Assembly (NCBI RefSeq): GCF_963678635.1
Contig: NC_087063.1
Coordinates: 63,285,290 to 63,349,289 of the forward strand
Direction of reading: 5' to 3'
Source: Symsagittifera roscoffensis
Lineage: Eukaryota; Xenacoelomorpha; Acoela; Convolutidae
Length of the DNA: 64,000 nucleotides
The number at the start of each line of letters is the position of its first letter. Position 1 is the first letter of the stretch. This document shows positions 20,992-32,179 of this stretch, in pieces. The notes under the pieces are model-generated. The model did no database searches. It was not told the origin of the DNA and saw only the letters and a program-made list of their open reading frames with translations. The translations under genes were made by a program, and so were the position numbers.

Positions 20992-21699
20992 GTGTCTGAG
21001 AGAAACATTCGGTGCAGTTATTCTTCGCACTCTTCAGCTGACGAAATAATTGAGTTGCTTTCGAGTCTGCAGCTCGAAATTAGTACACACTTCGTTTGTC
21101 CGGATAAAGATACTCCATCTGACTCTGTGAAAGATTTTACTTTAAATACGCTCAAACATCAGAATCCAAACACGTCAAACGATTCGAGTTTAAAGTAGTG
21201 GAAAGAGAAAATTAAATTCAATAAGAGAGTTAAAGAAAAATTTTATTTGAAGAACATTTCAACAAACACACAAGACTACAAATACCATAGTGATCCATTA
21301 AGACAAGAAAGACGCTTCGTCAAAGCTGGAGTTTTCGAGGGAAAGGATTCAAAAACAGCCAAAACAGCCAAGGAGACAAATACTCCAACAAAAACACCAG
21401 AATATGAATACCATAGTGAGCTATTGAGACAACACAGACGCTTTCTCGGGGGTGAAGATTTTAAGGAAAAGGATTCAGAAAGAACAGAAAAATTGATCCA
21501 ATTGCTCAACAAAATTTATTCACAATTTTTTGTTTTCTCTCCTGTATTTTTTACTTACAGCTTGTCTAAGTTTTTCTTTTCAGTTTCAACTGAACGAGGA
21601 TTTTTAATTCAGTTTTCAGAGGACTTTTCAGTTCAATTTTCAAAAAACAAATTCGAGCCGTCCTTGATCTCGTCTCAAATAATCGTCTTAAGTACTTAA
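20992..21699 (+). pseudogene. repeat-peptide protein, best copy, one internal stop
   Basis: One frame runs from ATG at 20992 to TAA at 21697-21699 with a single TAG at 21196-21198. The N-terminal part is Ser/Asp-rich. The part after the stop begins WKEKIKFNKRVKEKFYLKN and contains two copies of a 42-residue repeat whose core is YKYHSDPLRQERRF / YEYHSELLRQHRRF, each followed by a Phe-x-x-Lys-Asp-Ser segment. The C-terminus has a hydrophobic, Phe-rich stretch (FFVFSPVFFTYSLSKFFF) that could be a membrane segment. I know no family with this repeat. Partial copies occur at 20390-20640, 21860-22146, 22325-22440 and 23150-23249, in the same orientation. Confidence 0.5.
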
Positions 21700-23249
21700 A
21701 CATCTCATCTCAAATACTAGTGAGTGCGATGATAATTTCTGAACCAACTGAACATCTCATCTCAAATACTGTTGAATGACTTAGCTGACATTTCAAACTG
21801 AACCATCTCATCTCTAATACTGATGAGTGACTTAACTATGACTATGAATACCATAGTAAAAACACCAGACTACGAATACCATAGTGAGCTATTGAGACAA
21901 CACAGACGCTTTCTCTGAGGTGGAGATTTCAAGACAAAGGATTCAGAAAGAAGAGAAAAATTGATCCAATTGCTCAACAAAATTTATTCGCAATTTTTTG
22001 TTTTCTCTCCTGTATTTTTTACTTACAGCTTGTCTAAGTTTTTCTTTTCAGTTTTAACTGAACGAGGATTTTTAATTCAGTTTTCAGAGGACTTTTCAGT
22101 TCAATTTTCAAAAAACAAAATCGAGCCGTCCTTGATCTCGTCTTAAATAATCGTCTTAAGTACTTAAACATCTCATCTCAAATACTAATGAGTGCGATGA
22201 TAATTTCTGAACCAACTGAATTTCTCATCTCATATACTGTTGAATGACTTAGCTGACATTTCAAACTGAACCATCTCATCTCAAATACTGATGAGTGACT
22301 TAACTATGACTATGAATACCATAGTAAAAACACCAGACTATGAATACCATAGTGAGCTATTGAGACAACACAGACGCTTTCTCTGAGGTGGAGATTTCAA
22401 GGGAAAGGATTCAGAAAGAACAAAAAAATTGATCCAATTGCTCAACAAAATTTAATAACAATTTTTTATTTTTCCTCCTGTATTTTTAGTTACAGCTTGT
22501 GTGAGTTTTTCTTTTCAGTTTTCAGAGGACTTTTCAGTTCAGTTTTCAAAAAACAAAATCGAGCCGTCCTTGATCTCGTCTCAAATACTGAACCATTTCA
22601 TCTCAAATACTCGTCTTAATTACTTAAGCATCTCATCTAAAATACTGATGATTGCGATGATAATTTCTGAATCAACTGAACATCTCATCTCAAATACTGA
22701 TGAGTGAGTTAGCTGTCACTTCAAACTGAACCATCTCATCTCCAATACTGATGAGTGACTTAACTGCCTCCATTTCAAACATGAAAATCCTATTCAGTCC
22801 CTGAAGAGCCATTTCAAACTAATTTCAAACCATTTCAAAAACCAGATAATGCCTGGGAGATTGGTTTAAGCAGTGTCTGAGAGAAGCATTCGGTGCTGCA
22901 ATTCTTCGCACTCTTCAGCTGACTAAATAATTGAGTTGCTTTCGAGTCTGCAGTTCGAAAGTGTTACAAAATTCGTTTGTCGAGATAAAGATACTCTCTA
23001 TTTGACTCTGTGAAAGCTTTTATTTTAAATACGCTCGATTACCGGAATCCAAACACGTCAAACGATTCGAGTACAAAGTTTTGGAAAGAAAAAATTTTAT
23101 TCAAAGAGAGGTAAAGACAAATTTTATCTGGAGAAAATTTCAACAAAAACGCAAGACTACGAATACCATAGTGATCCATTAAGACAACAGAGACGCTTTG
23201 TCGAAGGTAGATTTTTCGGGGGAAAGTATTCAGAAACATCCAAAACAGC

Positions 23250-23449
23250 NNNNNNNNNNNNNNNNNNNNNNNNNNNNNNNNNNNNNNNNNNNNNNNNNNN
23301 NNNNNNNNNNNNNNNNNNNNNNNNNNNNNNNNNNNNNNNNNNNNNNNNNNNNNNNNNNNNNNNNNNNNNNNNNNNNNNNNNNNNNNNNNNNNNNNNNNNN
23401 NNNNNNNNNNNNNNNNNNNNNNNNNNNNNNNNNNNNNNNNNNNNNNNNN
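23250..23449. other. assembly gap, 200 N
   Basis: Exactly 200 unknown bases, the usual placeholder for a gap of unknown size. The left side is in the tandem array and the right side is in an LTR-like fragment. Frames drawn across it are meaningless. Confidence 0.98.
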
Positions 23450-25190
23450 ATAGCTTGACAAACAGAAGGTGTACCTTATCTGAAATTCCTCCTATTAATT
23501 TAGCTGTTGCGACCAAGAGTCTCGAAGAATACCTTAAAAGACCCACTTACATTTAGAAAAAATGAATTTAGAATTAGATAATTGCAAAACCGCAAAAATG
23601 TTACATGACATAGACAATTTATTAGAAATGTCTCGACGACGCAATAGAACTCCGCCAATTTTCCAAACAATACGAACGAGAACCACTAGGTATTGCAAGA
23701 AGACCCAGTGCAAGAAGACCACAATCTACGATTAGGAAGAAGCCTACCGATTAGCTTCATACACCGGAAATAGGAACAGACATAAGTATTTAGAATTCTT
23801 TCAGCAGTAAAATTAAATATTCAATTACTGACATAGATTTGAAAGTTTATTTCAGTAATCTCAATGATGCTAAAACTACTATTTATACAACAACGATTGA
23901 TAAAAATAACACAAGTCATTCTCCTTCAAATTCTGCGGTAAATAAAAACAGTTTGAAAATTAAATTTATTGAAACTAAAAAATACAAAAATTGGTTAATA
24001 AAAAACATGATTGTTAATTTTATTCATCTATATAATTCATGTCTTCATCCCAGCTTCATCACCTAAAACACAACAGCAAATCTCAAAAATTATTATCATC
24101 TAAACTTTAACCTTAACCCTTATTCCACTTAAACCTTTATACTTAACAATATCAAGGCCTCTCCTTGTTTTCATTTAAATTATCTTGACTTAAGTAACAG
24201 ATCTTCAAGGCTTCCCGAGGGATTTTTAAAGTAAACTAAATTAAGTATCTTTAATTTGTGATCATCAAGGCTTTCCTTGGATCAAAAAGAACGATTTTGT
24301 TCCCCCCCTCCCAAGATTATTCAGTGTCTAACGACTTCAAAGGTCGATTACTACCCAACCTTTACAACGACCCAGGATTAAAAGAAATTTTTCAAAGAAC
24401 TAACCATTTTGATTGAGATAAATAGTGAAGAACTTCGGTTATTCATCCTTTACTTGAGCCTATCCTCTTATTTGACCCAGGCCTAAACACTTAGACTTAT
24501 TAAGTCATAAAATAGTATCTAACGATCTACTTGCGTTCTAATTATACCTGAACCTTGTGTATCAATTTACTATTCTCCAATTCTTGATCACAAATCACAA
24601 CGCCTAAATAAGATTACGTAAGTCTATCTTCAACTAGAAACTAGTCAGGAGAAGGTGAAAATCATTCTCACGAATCGATATAATTTTCTCTCCCATGCCC
24701 CAAGTTAGGTTAAATACACCAAAAAACGTGTAAGAACTAACAGTTTCAGAAATGAAAAATCCTATCCCGAAGTTTGCATCCATCATCCTAAACCTTATGT
24801 CCTGAGATAACCTAGGTAATAAGCAAACAATCGTAATACATAATTGTGTAATTGATACAGAAAGATACGACCTTGTAATCACACCACATAGACTAAGAAA
24901 GAAAATCATAAGGAAACATAGACGAAGTATCAGAAAGAGAATTCAAAACGAGGAAACGCAGTCTCAGAATCAGAAACAACCAATATACAAGAAATCCAGG
25001 TTTTAAAAGAATCAATAAAAAAAATTATCAAATTGACAATCATCTTTTTCTGGCTCAGAAGCCACATCACCAGTATCAATAAAAGGAAAACAAAGAATAA
25101 AAAAGACATACATAAACAAACCAATACGTCTATATAATTGGAATCAACCAATAAGACATATAGAAAGTTACACACCAACATTTTTATGAT
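23450..25190 (+). mobile_element. 5' region and leader of a Ty3/gypsy-type element (E1)
   Basis: The first bases after the gap (GACAAACAGAAGGTGTACCTTATCTGAAAT) match the LTR-like fragments at 46.1, 46.8, 53.9 and (reverse) 62.1 kb. At 23506-23515 GTTGCGACCAAGAG aligns with the possible primer-binding TGGTGCGACC of the reverse copy at 62003-62012. A short ORF starts ATGAATTTAGAATTAGATAA at 23561 and matches the small ORF at 61925-61692 (DIDNLLE/GIDNLIE, PIFQT, IARRP/IARKP), but it breaks soon after. A second short reading lies at 23839-24066. The leader then carries three CAAGG..CCTTG hairpin-like motifs (24153, 24209, 24266) that are shared with the copy at 54.6-54.8 kb. Minus-strand open frames at 24634-25181 are shadows. 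Confidence 0.6.
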
Positions 25191-25196
25191 ACAATT

Positions 25197-26243
25197 ATGA
25201 TTGAATATAACGAAAACTTCGAGGAAAGTTCAATACTCCCATTTATTCTACATCCACAAGCTGATCCTGCCCGAGGACAAGTACAATTTTGCCACAATTG
25301 AATTATAAACTTATTCGAAAAAGCTAAAATCTCCTGCACACAAGAATTTCCTGAAGTAAAAAAAAAACAGCAAATCTTTGACCACTACCTCATGGATATA
25401 TGCAAAGTTTTCACAGAGTACATAAAAAATATACAACACCAAAAATCACATAGAGCAAATTCAATATTCACAAACGATGTATACTCAAAGATTTTTAGCT
25501 ATCTATCTATATTAGAATTGAAAAAACCACAAGGCAATTCACCAATTCAAACATCTCGACATACAACTGCAAGACAGGAAATAAATATGTTTTTAAAATT
25601 TTTAAACACAATAAGTGAATTTTTCACCTATAACGAAGTATCACAGAACGTTATACAAAACCTAGGAAAAATTGTAGTATGATTTATAAATGATTATTTT
25701 TCCCTCAAAATTGACCTCATATCATTAGCAAGAAAATTTTTTTCGACCACAGAATACAGATGACGAAACTATATTAGCAGAAAACACAGATGAAAATTGG
25801 GACCCTGAACAGTCTCATCAATCATTTATCAATATGCCAACTGAAATATCAAGTCATGAAATTACCAAAGATTTTATTAGAATATACCCACTTACTGTTG
25901 ACGCAAGATCTCTAAATTATAATTCAGTATTCACGATAGAACAGGAATTAATAGCTTAAATTCCACATTCTTTAACCAAGAAAATCTAATTGGAACAAAA
26001 AATCTTATATAACAAAATATTCAAACTCCATCACATTTCGTGAGTGAAGAAATAGTCGAAACAGTGATAACAACAAAACAACAAATCATTTCACTTAATC
26101 ATTCTACACTTACGACACCAAGAAATAAAAATACAGCTTTAGCACAAACAACCATACAACCCACAGTAAAACCCACCGTTTCTTCCAAACACTCACAAAT
26201 GTTTCGACCGATAACAACATCAAAACCATCACATAGACAATGA
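25197..26243 (+). pseudogene. E1 upstream gag-region ORF, broken
   Basis: From ATG at 25197 one frame reads 161 codons to TGA at 25680-25682, interrupted once by TGA at 25299-25301 (FCHN-stop-IINLFEKA). The peptide is helical with hydrophobic positions spaced as in capsid or matrix proteins, but I recognise no family. Coding-like sequence continues in other frames to a Thr/Pro/Ser-rich reading at 26040-26243. It sits between the leader and the gag capsid region, where a matrix-like or accessory protein would be encoded. Start chosen because it is the first ATG of the frame and follows many stops. Confidence 0.45.
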
Positions 26244-26394
26244 ACATCATTAGAACAATTTCGCATAATAAAATTATAACTATGTAAACAGATCAAACAA
26301 ATGAAAACCTTCCATTAAAAGCAATCAGAATCACTGATATTCACAAAAACAAAAGATACCAAAACCAACTTCAAATTAAGTATTTTTAAGGATC

Positions 26395-27183
26395 AACCAC
26401 AAACTAACCAAGATCAAAATGAAAAATTTCCATTTTTTCAACAAAACAAAAATAACACAAATAAATCTAAGAATACAAATTGAATTTATCCCAAATATTA
26501 CACAGCCCATTACTCTCCATCACATGATGAGGAATACTATACTCAAAATCATCAACGACTCCATACAAACCAAAAACTCCACGCTTGGAGCATTGATCGA
26601 CCAGATCTTTTCGAACCACATACACGAAACGAACAAGTACGACAAGCAAGGCATTAACCAAAGTTGTACATTAATCTTTCTCAACCACAAAATTCGAACT
26701 ATACACAATTTTACCAACCAACTAGAATGCAAGATCACCGCAAATGTTTATGAATCCATACCTAATGGGTGGATCCTCAAAATCATCAAGTAAACCACTA
26801 ACGATTTTCATAGAAACAGATCCCGAATACTCAGTAGAAGACTGTTTAAATGCATTCACAGCAAATTTGATTCTAAATACAGGGCCTGAACCAGTAAATA
26901 CACCACTTCATCAAAATTGGATACATAGACGCACAGCTCTTATCCAAATTGCACTTGGTGGCGCTGCCCAAAATTGTTTTCAGTTTCACCTATAGACATT
27001 AAATCAGACCGGAAAAGATTCACACAAGTATTATCGAAATTGTTCGACTCTGAAAGAAATAAACAACATCAAAGTTTTCTATGTAACGAAATTCGTAGAC
27101 TACCAAATGAAACAATAAAACAACTCGCAGTAAGAACTGAAACAAAAGTCAGAAAAATATGTTCACTTAATTTACATGATTAA
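26395..27183 (+). pseudogene. E1 gag (capsid region), frameshifted
   Basis: Structural protein of a gypsy-type element, which would assemble virus-like particles in the cytoplasm. Recognisable by comparison with the other copies in this window: PYLMGGSSKSSSKPL and YSVEDCLNAFTANLILNTGP (26758-26890), QNWIHRRTALIQ (26914-26950), then after a frameshift near 26960 DIKSDRKRFTQ, DSERNKQHQSFLCNEIRRLP and NETIKQLAVR to TAA at 27181. The reverse copies at 62.8-62.3 and 60.0-59.6 kb carry DIKSDWKKFTQ and NKQYQRVLCN at the same places. The first part (26419-26750) is an Asn/Gln-rich region in more than one frame. At least two frameshifts and several stops. Confidence 0.7.
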
Positions 27184-27189
27184 AAAATC

Positions 27190-27990
27190 AAAAAAACGAC
27201 AGAAATTTGAACGATGACAACTCGGAAAATAGCAAAAAAAGAGCATCACATCCTTCATCCATCCGAGAACCTGATTTAGATTTTAGAAATCTCAATGAAA
27301 GTGGAAGAAACAGAAAACTGAAGACAACATCCAAACCACTACTTCACAAATAAACAATATTCATGACTCTGATACCTAATTAGCTGAAAAAATTACTCAA
27401 GTTTTAAATGTCTAGGAGAGAAAACCAAATTTTAAAGGTAAACTATCATTCAAAAAATGGTGTAATTATTGTCGTAGATATGGATATGATATTGCCGAAT
27501 GCAGACTAAAACAACAAGATGATCAAAATAAACTACAAAAAACACAGGGCCAAATAAATCATTTTATCAATACATGAAACAAGATCATAATTTACCAAAC
27601 AAAAACGACATACTCATAACAGTTGAGAAAATCACTCCCTGATAAGTATAATACATCTAGACAACAGTCACCTTACAGATCTAACTATCAACGGCGATCT
27701 CCAAATCAAAGAATTTCACGAAATTTCTCACAAAATAGATTCAGTCAATCAAATAGTCAAAGTAATCAATATCGAATTTATTATTCAAAATCAAATTGAA
27801 ACAGAACAACAAACCTCGTTAGAAACAGTTCTCATTCAAAGTCTCGAAATAATTACTATTCAAATGATCGATCTAAAAACTCCTCATACGATAGAAAAAG
27901 AAATTATTCAAATAATAGAAACAGACAGTATCAAAAAACAACAGGTCACGTGATTGTTCAAACAATAGATCAAATTATCAGTGATCAAAT
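27190..27990 (+). pseudogene. E1 nucleocapsid: zinc knuckle and Arg/Ser/Asn-rich tail
   Basis: KKWCNYCRRYGYDIAECRLK (27452-27511) is a CCHC-type zinc knuckle in which the usual His after Gly is Tyr, so the fourth ligand position is damaged. Then come stops, and at about 27660-27960 a long run rich in Arg, Ser, Asn and Tyr (SPYRSNYQRRSPNQRISRNF), an RNA-binding tail. Such modules package the genomic RNA. The same tail is visible in reverse at about 59300-58900. Several stops are present. Confidence 0.65.
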
Positions 27991-28230
27991 TATATTAAAT
28001 ACCTAAAAAGATTACACATAGGAATAATACACGGTACCAAAAATCACACCAAAACTACAGGAGTAAAACACCTAAACATCAAAGATAAATTAACCAAGCA
28101 CAATCAACCGAAGAAACTCAGCCAGATCCCCTGGTATTGACAACACAGAAAGCACAAAATTACAATTAACTACATAAATTGCGAATCCACAGACGATGAA
28201 AGCGAAACAGAAAACACAATTTTAGTTAGC

Positions 28231-28862
28231 ATGATTCAAATTGAAAATGAATACAAAACAATTATCTACGAAATACCAAAAGAATCGAATTACTATCAAA
28301 ATCATGATTTTTTCCTCCTAAATTACTTCGATAGACCTATGAATAATAACAAAACAAGGGATGACACTGAAGAAGAACCTACAAAAAGCACGGGCACAAA
28401 TCATATCTATCAAAGTGTATCAAACAAAACGCAAATACCCAAAGAAAAAATTTGGACAATCCCAGTTCTCTTAGAAAGTCCAAAAAAGAAAAATGTGCAA
28501 AAACCAGACCTTAAAACTGATTTTTTAACAAACTCCGGAGCAGAATCAAACATAATGAACATCCCCACTTAGAATGAAATACGAATCTTGCACTTAAGCC
28601 TGATACCTTTCAAAACATCAAGAAGACTAGTAACAGCACAAGTTTAATAAACTAAGGAAAAATCTAACTCTTCCTTGTTCTCACTAGAACTATGGAACAA
28701 AAAAAAACTTTTGAGCAAACCATTTAAAGAAACATTCCATATTACAGATGTAAAACACAATATCATTGAAATACCATTTATTTTTAAATATATTCCCACT
28801 ATAAAAATTTTAAACAGCATACATATAAAAGACAAATATACAAGAAGGAAAAAAAAAACATA
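28231..28862 (+). pseudogene. E1 protease region, active site changed
   Basis: A 113-codon reading ends with TDFLTNSGAESNIMNIPT before TAG at 28570-28572. Retroelement aspartic proteases have Asp-Thr/Ser-Gly-Ala at this place; here the catalytic Asp is Asn (NSGA). The fold's second half follows in another reading (28675-28863: ITDVKHNIIEIPFI, matching the family's I-L-G strand with changes). The protease would cut Gag-Pol during particle maturation. With Asn at the catalytic position and a stop inside, it cannot act. Confidence 0.6.
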
Positions 28863-29246
28863 ACCACCATTTTTATTCAAATTCTACCCTGAACCAAGAA
28901 CGGAAACACGGCAACCACTAGCAGGTTATGTATACAACTTTTTGATCAAACCAGTTCATCAATACGATAAAGAACAAAATAAACAACGATTATACATGTC
29001 TGACCTTGAATTCAGACCAACTCATTATTTTTTTCCATTAACATACATCTATCAAATACATGAAAAATTCAAACTCAGATAAAATTTCTTTACATACGCA
29101 TAACAACTCTCTATATAAAATAATCTTAGCTCTAGGTTTTTTAGGTTGTTGTAAAACAAATGCAACAATTTCTCCCACAATAGAAGTGGCAAGTACAGTG
29201 AAAAACATTTTACAAGTACTAGATATATGCCAATCAACAATTCTTA

Positions 29247-30260
29247 ATGAACAATTATCAATCAATAATAAAAAAAAGCAATGAAAAGCGCAACACAGAT
29301 TATTTCACGAAATACCCTACTTTAAACCAATTTTTCAAATATCAAAATACACAGCGAAGCAGTAAAAATTCTTTACAAAGTTCAATTCCAAAACTCTCAA
29401 TCACGCAAAAAGAATTTGAACAATTAGCCGAATTATTACTAAAAGACCCAAAAGTTTACGCCACATCTAAATTTGATTTTGGAAAAGTAAATTCAACACT
29501 AAATTTACCCGATGCAGTTTTTAAAAAACAATGAGCAAGTAAAGTTACAATTCACTTACAAGATAAAGTTAATAGATTGCTGGACATAATAGAGTAATAT
29601 GAAACCATTTCCTCCGTAAATGAAGAAGAAAAACCAAAAGGCAACAATTTTTTTATTTCAGCAAAAGGAGAATCATTGAAAATAGTTCTAGGTGCAAGAT
29701 ATCTCAATTCACTCATTGATGAATCTAAATTTAATTGGCCCATGGAACCAATTCAAGTAATTTTCATAAAATAAACGGTAAATACTTCACAAAAGCAGAT
29801 ATGAACAGCGCATACAACCAAATGCCACTAGAAGAACAAGAACGACGATTAACACAATTCGTTATTGAAAACCAACATTACGCTTTTAATAGACTATTCT
29901 ATGGAGTTTCATAGGACCAGCAGCGTTATCAGAAGTTATGAGCAAAATTTTTTGACCATTCATACGTAACAAAAGTGCAATTACATATTTAGACGATGTT
30001 TTCATGCAATCACAAATAAAAGATAAAATGTTCACTGTTTTAGAAAAATATCAGCAAATATTAATCAAAGAAAAAATGAAAACAGTCCCAGAAAATGACT
30101 TTTTTTTCTTTACCGTGTAAAATTCCATAATCACATAAAAAGAAATAATATAATTCCGTTCAAATCACGCATCGACGCAATTCCAAAATTCCAACCTCCC
30201 TCAAATAAAAAGAAAATACAGGAATTTCTTGGAAAGTTAACTTTATTAAGTAAATACTTA
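29247..30260 (+). pseudogene. E1 reverse transcriptase, broken
   Basis: The frame from 29247 reads through KLSITQKEFEQLAELLL and KVYATSKFDFGKVNSTL to TGA at 29532. It continues after it with the palm and fingers motifs: SLKIVLGARYLNSLIDESKF, then after a frameshift KADMNSAYNQMPL, whose Asp (29798-29800) is the first catalytic residue. RLFYGVS follows, and after another shift YLDDVFMQ (29986-30009), the YxDD-type catalytic box. A thumb segment RIDAIPKFQPPSNKKKIQEF with FLGKLTLLSKYLYNRQLYL ends near 30290. It would copy element RNA into DNA in the cytoplasm. Catalytic residues survive, but at least three stops and two frameshifts make it inactive. Confidence 0.8.
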
Positions 30261-30339
30261 TATAATAGACAACTATACTTAAGACCATTCTATAACAATC
30301 TTAGACTTTAAAACAGTTTTGAATGGATAGAACATCAAA

Positions 30340-30760
30340 AACGATTCGAAGAAAAAAAAATACTTCTCACTGAAAAAATTTCAAACACACTTCCAGATCC
30401 AAACCAACCAATTTGTGCTATGTGCGACTACTCTAACTTTGGCATCGGTGCAGCGTTATTACAGTCACACAACAGAACGAATAAATTAAACCTCATTTGA
30501 GCAATTTCAAGACTATTTACACAAGACGAAACTAGACTCTCTACACTTATGAGATAATGTACATCCATAATATATTTCTTCACAGAGTATGAATTTTTAA
30601 CCCTTGGAACAAAACATCCAACAACTCTATTTACATATAGTTTGGACAGCAAGAAAAAACTTTGCACTACCCGATACTCTCAGTAAAAAAACACCACCTG
30701 AAATATTAACAAGAAAAACAACAGTAGAAATACCACAAAAGATTAAGTTTTTTTGCAAAT
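30340..30760 (+). pseudogene. E1 RNase H, broken
   Basis: NTLPDPNQPICAMCDYSNFG, continuing IGAALLQSH (30390-30470), is the first strand of a gypsy RNase H with its catalytic Asp. LTQ..RLSTLMR and TSIIYFFTEYEFLTLGTKHP follow, with TGA and TAA stops at about 30499 and 30555. The usual later Asp motif (HTDHKPL-type) is reduced to TLFTY, so part has been lost near 30640. It degrades the RNA template during reverse transcription. Confidence 0.7.
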
Positions 30761-30919
30761 GACGAAACCCACCACGATTAGTATGCAAATATGCAGTAAA
30801 AACTGATATTGATCAATCACAAAAAATTAACTTGCAATAATTTCCACTATACTTAGGTTGTCAAAATAATCACTACGAAGTAGACCTATTAGAAAAAACT
30901 ACATTTGAACCGAAACCAT

Positions 30920-31440
30920 ATTCATCAAGGATTAAAAAAAAACACAACGAAAACCACTCAGACAAAAACCGAACAAAACAGACATATTCCCTTTAATAGA
31001 AAAGGAAAATCTAGCTGATAATATAAATTTATCAGGCACTCCAGACAAGGAATCAAAATACACAATAAACCAAGTTTTTAACCTCCATGACCCTCTCGAC
31101 ACTATACTTTTATCAAAAATGGAGGTTGAAATTATTTTTATACCAAACACAAAAAAATTAACACCTGAGTTATTACAAAAATTTCAAAACCTTGACACAG
31201 TAATTACACAATTAAAATCTTGGCACAAATATAAAACCAAACCCATAAAAGCTGATATCACAGTTCTAGGAAACGAAACACTTCTTGGATACTTCAGAGA
31301 GAACAATAAAAACATCCATAAAAGAAAACACAGACATTTTAGAAAACCAAACATCTGATTTAGAAGTACTCTGCTTACCATTAAGTATGGTAACATGCCA
31401 ATAAAACAAACCGTGCCCAAATCAAAACTAAAATGCAGAA
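30920..31440 (+). pseudogene. E1 RNase H-integrase linker
   Basis: Continuous coding-like sequence from PNKTDIFPLIEKENLADNIN (about 30968) through ORF 31119-31358. It is typical of the connection between RNase H and integrase. The integrase H2C2 zinc finger expected next is not visible. Only a short CxxC-like remnant (CQ-stop-NKPCPNQ) remains at about 31395-31420, which suggests an internal deletion. Confidence 0.5.
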
Positions 31441-31489
31441 AAACAAGACTTAAAATGACAAAGTCTTTGTTTTAATCACAGAATCTCAT

Positions 31490-32178
31490 TTGATACAAAA
31501 TGACCAATATCACCCTCCTCAGAAGGCAACTCATATATAATGGTCATTGTCGAAGCATTTATACACTAAGTAGCACTTAAGCCAGGACCTCATTCTAACA
31601 ACACTTTGTACGCATATACAACACTTTATGATCAATGGGTAGCAAAATTGGGATTATCCGAAACCCTAGTTACAGATAATGGCACCGATTTCATAAATAG
31701 TTAAATAATCACACTACGCCATTTATACAACATTAAACAAAAACCACGAACATCTCATGCCCCTTGGACTAACCGACTAGTCGAAGGCATGAACCGTTCA
31801 TTAAAAAAATATCTAAGATGTATCATAAACGGAAATGATACACGATATACTGAATAGCCAACAGATGTAAAACTATTTCCCTTATCTTATAATTAGCAGA
31901 TTCCAACAACTTTGTGACTATCGCCCTATGAAATGGTTTTGAATCAAAAACCACCAAAACCAATAATGCTTACAGCAAAATCTTCAAAACACAAACAAAG
32001 TTATTGCCAACCCACAAAAGAATCAATGTGTTATAATTTACAACTACATACACACGATGAAGATCAGTTTCATCATCCACAATTTTTAAAATTAGCCTCT
32101 GCTACACATACCAAATGGATTTTGACTAAAGACAAAAAACATGATGAAAATTATCAAAAAGTAGCCAAAACATTATAA
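31490..32178 (+). pseudogene. E1 integrase catalytic core, first Asp changed
   Basis: NSYIMVIVEAFIH (31526-31567) corresponds to the first strand of the DDE core; the first Asp is Glu here (VIVEA). TLVTDNGTDFIN (31666-31701) holds the second Asp. SHAPWTNRLVEGMNRSLKKY (31755-31813) holds the final Glu. A C-terminal segment SPYEMVLNQKPPKPIML follows in a later frame (ORF 31933-32178). Stops lie at 31567 and 31701 and more between 31850 and 31930. It would join element DNA to the chromosome. Confidence 0.8.
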
Positions 32179-32179
32179 C

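Larger units (their letters stand above)
20095..23249 (+). repeat. complex tandem array with coding-like units
   Basis: Three large units begin with ATAATGCCTGGGAGATTGGTT-type sequence at about 20115, 20965 and 22848. Each contains a repeat-peptide region marked CCATAGTGAGCTATTGAGAC. That marker starts at 20530, 21411, 21879 and 22348, so the last three are spaced 468-469 bases apart. Between them is a block carrying at least a dozen variants of CATCTCATCTCAAATACTGATGAGTGA. The array runs into an assembly gap at 23250, so its true length is unknown. Unit 1 and unit 3 are broken by stops; unit 2 is the best preserved. Confidence 0.8.

Noticed and set aside
20803-22750. CRISPR-like regular repeats
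   Set aside because: Repeats are diverged, spacers are themselves repeats, and the context is eukaryotic.
20755-22760. Retrozyme-type hammerhead array suggested by repeated CTGATGAG
   Set aside because: No copy has the GAAA partner at a suitable distance. The sequence is better explained by the CTCATC/GATGAG hairpin repeat.
23039-23546. Open frames of 86-140 codons on both strands across the N run
   Set aside because: Most of their length is unknown bases.
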